In this document: positions 60,327 to 64,000 of the stretch, piece after piece
Position numbering within the stretch: position 1 is the stretch's first letter
How the letters are laid out: every line of letters starts with the position of its first letter
Origin: JALNZF01 sp964447405
GTDB taxonomy: Bacteria > Nitrospirota > UBA9217
Direction: 5' to 3'
DNA: 64,000 nucleotides
NCBI GenBank assembly: GCA_964447405.1
Contig: CAYUSP010000001.1
Coordinates: forward strand, 1 to 64,000
Program-made: the position numbers and the translations under genes
Notes under the pieces: model-generated
Told to the model about the DNA's origin: nothing
Databases searched by the model: none
The model's input: the letters and a program-made list of their open reading frames with translations, nothing else

Positions 60327-60430
60327 CAGACGATAGACATCTGACAAACAGGGGTCAGGCTAAACCCAAAGTCCTTGCTCTGCCTGTTCTTTTCTTTGTC
60401 GTCTGAAATCTGATAGACTGTCCTCTCTCA
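60327..60430. repeat. Intergenic dyad (GACATCTGAC word family)
   Basis: CAGACGATAGACATCTGAC and CAAACAGG on the left; CCTGTTC, GTCGTCTGAAATCTGATAG and ACTGTCCTC on the right. The words resemble those of the rnfC-rnfD dyad at 4416-4510. Confidence 0.6.
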
Positions 60431-60446
60431 TCGTCATCCGTGTTCT

Positions 60447-61043
60447 ATGAAAATCTTCTCCGCCGAATTCATCATCAGCGCCGTCGGTCCGGATCAATTC
60501 CCTGTTGACGGCAGGCCGCAGATCGCCTTTGCCGGGCGCTCGAATGTCGGCAAATCATCGCTCATCAACGCGCTCTTGAACCGGAAACATCTCGTAAAGA
60601 CGAGCGCGACACCGGGCAAAACCCAACTCATAAACTTTTTTCTCATTAACGAATCCTTTTATTTCGTTGACCTGCCGGGCTACGGGTATGCACGAGTTCC
60701 GCATGCGGTGAACGATACCTGGGCGCCCATGATCGAAGGATATATGAAAGATTCGCCGGCACTCGCCGCAACCATTGTTCTCCTGGACAGCAGGAGGGAG
60801 CCTGATGAGCGCGATCAACGCCTCGTGGAATGGCTGGACCAGTACGATATTCCCGCGGTCTACGTTTTGACCAAAAACGACAAACTGAAGCGTCAGGAGT
60901 CCGCTCTCGCACACCGCAACGTGACGGCTGCGCTTGGTATCACCGGCAAGCTCGTTACAACCTCGGCAAAGGACGGCGAGGGGATGAAGGAGTTGTGGCG
61001 GGAGATCATTGGCAGGCTGAAGATCATGACGGAAGCAAAATAA
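60447..61043 (+). CDS. engB: Ribosome biogenesis GTPase EngB/YihA/YsxC
   Basis: A 198-residue TRAFAC-class GTPase with G1 GRSNVGKSS, G3 DLPGYGYA, G4 TKNDK and G5 TSAKDG. It assists late assembly of the 50S subunit. Its length is usual for the family. Confidence 0.95.
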   Translation: MKIFSAEFIISAVGPDQFPVDGRPQIAFAGRSNVGKSSLINALLNRKHLVKTSATPGKTQLINFFLINESFYFVDLPGYGYARVPHAVNDTWAPMIEGYMKDSPALAATIVLLDSRREPDERDQRLVEWLDQYDIPAVYVLTKNDKLKRQESALAHRNVTAALGITGKLVTTSAKDGEGMKELWREIIGRLKIMTEAK

Positions 61044-61119
61044 TTACGAATTGTAAATTAGGAATTACGAATGATACCGTCTTGCAGTTTTCTGACTTCT
61101 CGGGTGTAAGGGGAATTTC

Positions 61120-62649
61120 ATGGCACTGCTTAATGACCTTACCGGATCGCTTTTCTTGGCCGCGCTCCTCAGCGTCGCCATCTACGCTGTAAGTTCCATC
61201 GCCATAGGATATCTTGCGAAAAAATCCACCCAGCTGAAACCCATCGGTGCCGGACTCAAGCTGGTCGCGCTGTTTCTCGCGCTGCAGGTTTTTCTGCGCC
61301 TCGGCGCTGCCGAATACTATCCCCGCGTATCGCTGCAGCTAAATTTCCTCTCCTGGCTGGTGTTTGTTTTTGCAGCGCTCAAACTGGGACTCTATGTTTA
61401 TGGAGATCTGTTCATCGTGCGGTGGAGACGGGGCAGTTTCCCGGCAGCGTTCAAGAACATCATCACCGCCTCAGTACTCGTCGTCATTACCCTGATACTT
61501 CTTAAAGAAATACTGAATATCAATGTGACCTCACTGATCGCCACGACCACGGTCCTGACCGCGACCATAGGACTGGCGTTCCAGAGCACGTTGGCAAACA
61601 TGCTGGCCGGGCTCATGATCCATCTTGAAAAGCCGCTCAAACAGGGGGATTGGATCTCCGTCAGCGGGCATCAGGGCCGCGTACTGGATATCACCTTGCG
61701 GTCAACGCGGATCATGACCATCGAGCACAACGAAGTGTTCATCCCGAATGGGAAGGTCCTGAGCGAGGCGGTGGTCAACTACAGCCTGCCAAACACGGTC
61801 CAGGTGAGAACGCTTCCCATCGGCGTGAGCTACAACGTTCCTCCAAACAAGGCAAAGAACGCAATCCTTGAGGTGCTGGCTTCCCTACCCCGGGTCCGAA
61901 AAACTCCCGCGCCTGTTGTGCGGGTCGTCAATTACGGGGATTTCTCGATACATTTCGAGATTCGCTATGCCATCGACGATTATGCCGCCCATGTTGATAT
62001 AGAAGCGGAAATCATGAATCTGCTTTGGTACAAGTTCAAACGCAGCGATATCGAGATCCCTTTCCCAGTGCAAAGCATTCATGTGCAGCAGGTCACGCCT
62101 GAAACCAGGCAGGCAGACAAGCAGCGGAGGGAGAATGAGATACTGAGTATGATGTCAAAAGTGGAAATCTTTACTCCCTTGACTGCCGAGGAAAAGAAGG
62201 ATCTCGTCGCCCATGTAAGTATTAATGCTTACGCTTCGGGAGAAACGCCTGTTCAGCAGGGTGAAGCGGGCGATTCCTTTTTTATCATCAAGACCGGCCG
62301 GGTGGATGTCCTAGTGGAAAAATCCTCGCATGAACGCGCCGTAGTAGCGACTTTGGGACCGGGGAATTTTTTCGGTGAGATGAGCCTGTTGACGGGCGCG
62401 GTGCGCACTGCCACGATTCAGGTAAAGGAGGACGCGGAATTCATCGTCATAGACAAGGAAAGCTTCGGTTCCACTCTTGCCAAGAATCCATCCATTATAG
62501 AATCTCTCAGCAATATCCTCTCCGAACGACAGGCCAGCCTCGACGCACAGCGTGAAAAACTCGATGCGGCATCCCTGGAAAGGCGTAAAAGGGATGCGTC
62601 TGGCAGGATGCTCTCAAAGATCAGGGATTTTTTCGGCCTCAGCTTGTGA
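61120..62649 (+). CDS. MscS-type mechanosensitive channel with C-terminal cyclic-nucleotide-binding domain
   Basis: A 509-residue membrane protein. Four to five hydrophobic segments in the first ~160 residues end in the pore helix (TATIGLAFQSTLANMLAGL), then the MscS beta domain (HLEKPLKQGDWISV). At ~350-475 lies a CNMP-binding domain (FFIIKTGRVDVLVE, LGPGNFFGEMSLLTGAVRTATI) with the Glu and Arg that contact a cyclic nucleotide. The channel is probably gated or tuned by cAMP or cGMP in addition to tension. Confidence 0.92.
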   Translation: MALLNDLTGSLFLAALLSVAIYAVSSIAIGYLAKKSTQLKPIGAGLKLVALFLALQVFLRLGAAEYYPRVSLQLNFLSWLVFVFAALKLGLYVYGDLFIVRWRRGSFPAAFKNIITASVLVVITLILLKEILNINVTSLIATTTVLTATIGLAFQSTLANMLAGLMIHLEKPLKQGDWISVSGHQGRVLDITLRSTRIMTIEHNEVFIPNGKVLSEAVVNYSLPNTVQVRTLPIGVSYNVPPNKAKNAILEVLASLPRVRKTPAPVVRVVNYGDFSIHFEIRYAIDDYAAHVDIEAEIMNLLWYKFKRSDIEIPFPVQSIHVQQVTPETRQADKQRRENEILSMMSKVEIFTPLTAEEKKDLVAHVSINAYASGETPVQQGEAGDSFFIIKTGRVDVLVEKSSHERAVVATLGPGNFFGEMSLLTGAVRTATIQVKEDAEFIVIDKESFGSTLAKNPSIIESLSNILSERQASLDAQREKLDAASLERRKRDASGRMLSKIRDFFGLSL

Positions 62650-62996
62650 TCTTTTGGACGAACGTTTTATCCTAAATAAACCCAACGCTCCAGCCATGTT
62701 ATCTCAGTAGGCATAGCCGTTATCTGCAATTATCCGCAATTCCCAGTCATTCCACCCTGTTTTTTGCAGAATAAACAGCAATAGCAGCGCTTTGTGTGCA
62801 AAATGCAACTTCCCAAGCAATGCCAGCCAGCGAACTGATAATCGCTGCAACAGGTATACTGCTTTCTCATATCGTGTACAATTCACAACTCGGCTTTCAG
62901 TAAGATGAATACGCAATCCAACGTTTTTTCATTGCCATCACCTTGACATTGTGCATATCTCTTGCTATCTATGACGCATAACCTTTTTTACGTTAT

Positions 62997-63019
62997 CATA
63001 TTCACGGGGGGTGAATATG
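62997..63019. promoter_or_regulatory. Perfect 9-bp palindrome with G5 centre, candidate operator
   Basis: CATATTCAC, GGGGG, GTGAATATG: a perfect inverted repeat in the upstream region of the cytochrome gene. It could be a regulator site or an RNA hairpin. Confidence 0.5.
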
Positions 63020-63132
63020 CGCATGCTCGAACGACGGACTGCGATAGATAGATCATTCATCATGAAAATAAATCAAACTGTTTGCAGCGTAATAGCTGAT
63101 GACGGGTAGCTGTGCGCTGGAAAAATGTTCAA

Positions 63133-63160
63133 TTGATTTCAGGGAAATTCACACTATAGC
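63133..63160 (+). promoter_or_regulatory. Candidate promoter of the cytochrome gene
   Basis: TTGATT (63133-63138), 16-bp spacer, TATAGC (63155-63160), about 45 bp before the ATG. Confidence 0.4.
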
Positions 63161-63205
63161 ATTTACTAACAGAATACAACATACATACAAGGAGGGATCA
63201 CGGTT

Positions 63206-64000
63206 ATGAAACACAGGCGATACGGAAACATGTTTCTTGTACTGATTATATGCATTGCATTGATAGCGACGATGTCAATGCTCTCAGGCTGCAAAGGCAA
63301 GACCGGTAGTGATGGCGCGACTGGTGCAGCCGGCACTCCTGGCCAGGACCTGACTGCGTCAGCCAAGACTGAGGTCTGCAGCGTATGTCACAGCGCAAGC
63401 CGCGAGGCGGATGTTGTTACAGTTCACGGCAACACAGAACTGCTACCTGGGTCAGGGATCGTCACGGCTGATCCTCCGATCGTGACATACAATACAACCA
63501 CCACAACGGCGGTAATTGATTTCACGAACCAGGGCCCCAATAACTTGGCCGGTCTTGACCTAGTCATCAGTTTGGTGTCGGTGAGCATGGGCGGACCAAC
63601 GTATCCTGTATCCAAGCCGACGGCAACCATTCGCGTAACGCACAATGCTATTCCGGTAACCGGCCTGAGTACGCAGCTTCGCATGGGTTTTGCTCAACTC
63701 GTACCTGAAGCAGCCGGAACGCCTGCATTTTGGCAGGGTATGTCATTCCGCTCCACTGATGTGGCCCCAACCGTAGTATCTGTTGGAACCAGCGCATCTA
63801 ACAACACAAAGCTTTTTGACAACAAGGATGGCACGTACCAGCTTATTTCACCTGCCAATATGACGTTATCCACGAACACCTGGCAGCCAGCGTACGATGA
63901 AAATCGGACAACCCGTATGGGCATCCAGCTTTCCACATCAGGTTTGAACTTCAGGAACTTTACTGCTGACTTTATCCCTGCAACGGGTGCGACAGCAACC
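63206..64000 (+). CDS. OmcA/MtrC-family multihaem c-type cytochrome lipoprotein, 5' part
   Basis: An open frame of 265 codons that runs off the window. AAGGAGGG lies before the ATG. A signal peptide ends in the lipobox LSGC (Cys29). A short collagen-like Gly-X-Y tract (residues ~31-47) follows, then the first haem motif CSVCH (58-62). The rest is a beta-rich, Thr/Asn-rich region like domain I of the OmcA/MtrC decahaem family, whose remaining haems lie further on. Such proteins move electrons across the outer membrane to extracellular acceptors. Number of haems and true length cannot be told here. Confidence 0.75.
   Translation, partial: MKHRRYGNMFLVLIICIALIATMSMLSGCKGKTGSDGATGAAGTPGQDLTASAKTEVCSVCHSASREADVVTVHGNTELLPGSGIVTADPPIVTYNTTTTTAVIDFTNQGPNNLAGLDLVISLVSVSMGGPTYPVSKPTATIRVTHNAIPVTGLSTQLRMGFAQLVPEAAGTPAFWQGMSFRSTDVAPTVVSVGTSASNNTKLFDNKDGTYQLISPANMTLSTNTWQPAYDENRTTRMGIQLSTSGLNFRNFTADFIPATGATAT

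Larger units (their letters stand above)
62650..63205. other. Intergenic region before the multihaem cytochrome gene
   Basis: About 556 bp without a supportable gene; a leftward 70-codon frame (62704-62916) lacks a ribosome-binding site and family resemblance. It holds the palindrome at 62997-63019 and the promoter candidate at 63133-63160. Confidence 0.5.

Noticed and set aside
62704..62916. Leftward 70-codon frame before the cytochrome gene
   Set aside because: No ribosome-binding site and no recognisable domain; probably chance.

Overview
The window reads as chromosomal DNA of a Gram-negative, probably anaerobic or respiratory-flexible bacterium. A Nitrospirota-like or deltaproteobacterial-type lineage fits best, but this is an inference from gene content, not a phylogeny. 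The signs are a complete Rnf complex (rnfCDGEAB), an outer-membrane-type multihaem cytochrome lipoprotein of the OmcA/MtrC kind entering at the right edge, OmpA-like lipoproteins, LolA- and LpxL-like envelope proteins, and an archaeal/eukaryotic-type phenylalanyl-tRNA synthetase.

Layout. 1-2.4 kb: decayed toxin-antitoxin pieces, including an in-frame HicA-HicB fusion, then a leftward crcB - PII-like DUF190 - PAP2 phosphatase group. 2.5-8.6 kb: a NifU-C scaffold protein and the rnfCDGEAB operon behind a near-consensus promoter. 8.8-14.7 kb: gcvH, a dihydrolipoamide dehydrogenase, a small leftward conserved gene, and pheS-pheT. 14.9-17.1 kb: an accessory patch with an internally deleted IS3-type element, a coiled-coil protein and an intact hicBA module. 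17.2-18.2 kb: a leftward OmpA-type lipoprotein.

18.8-48.5 kb is the centrepiece: about 30 kb of rightward genes, most overlapping by a few bases, forming a type II fatty-acid/polyketide-like biosynthetic cluster. It has the parts list of aryl-polyene (APE) clusters: ketoreductase, two hotdog dehydratases, ketosynthases with a catalytically dead partner, three ACPs, acyltransferases, thioesterase, LolA-like protein, MMPL exporter, DUF3261 lipoprotein, glycosyltransferase and acyl ligases. To this it adds five radical-SAM enzymes (four B12-type, one SPASM-type fused to a dehydratase), a CrtI-like desaturase/isomerase, a second flavoprotein, a condensation-type acyltransferase and a polysaccharide-deacetylase lipoprotein. 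No aromatic ammonia-lyase or chorismatase is visible, so the starter unit is unknown. The likely reading is a lipid-linked, envelope-exported polyene or cyclised acyl product further tailored by radical chemistry. The CrtI + FabF + radical-SAM combination recalls the gene sets proposed for ladderane lipids in anammox bacteria, but the product cannot be read from sequence.

48.8-55.4 kb: rhomboid protease, zinc-ribbon/receiver protein, tRNA-Pro, RpoS-like sigma factor and tRNA-Arg on the plus strand; then a leftward group of aminotransferase, OmpA-like periplasmic protein and GGDEF protein. 55.7-57.1 kb: seven tRNA genes. One, tRNA-Arg(TCG), has its last 25 bp repeated downstream like an attachment-site scar. 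57.2-62.6 kb: tig-clpP-clpX, engB and an MscS channel fused to a cyclic-nucleotide-binding domain. 63.2 kb to the end: the start of the multihaem cytochrome gene.

A recurring non-coding theme is a set of at least eleven intergenic imperfect dyads made of inverted short-word repeats. Two of them are copies of one family and bracket the KS-CLF-ACP-condensation-flavoprotein block in the biosynthetic cluster.
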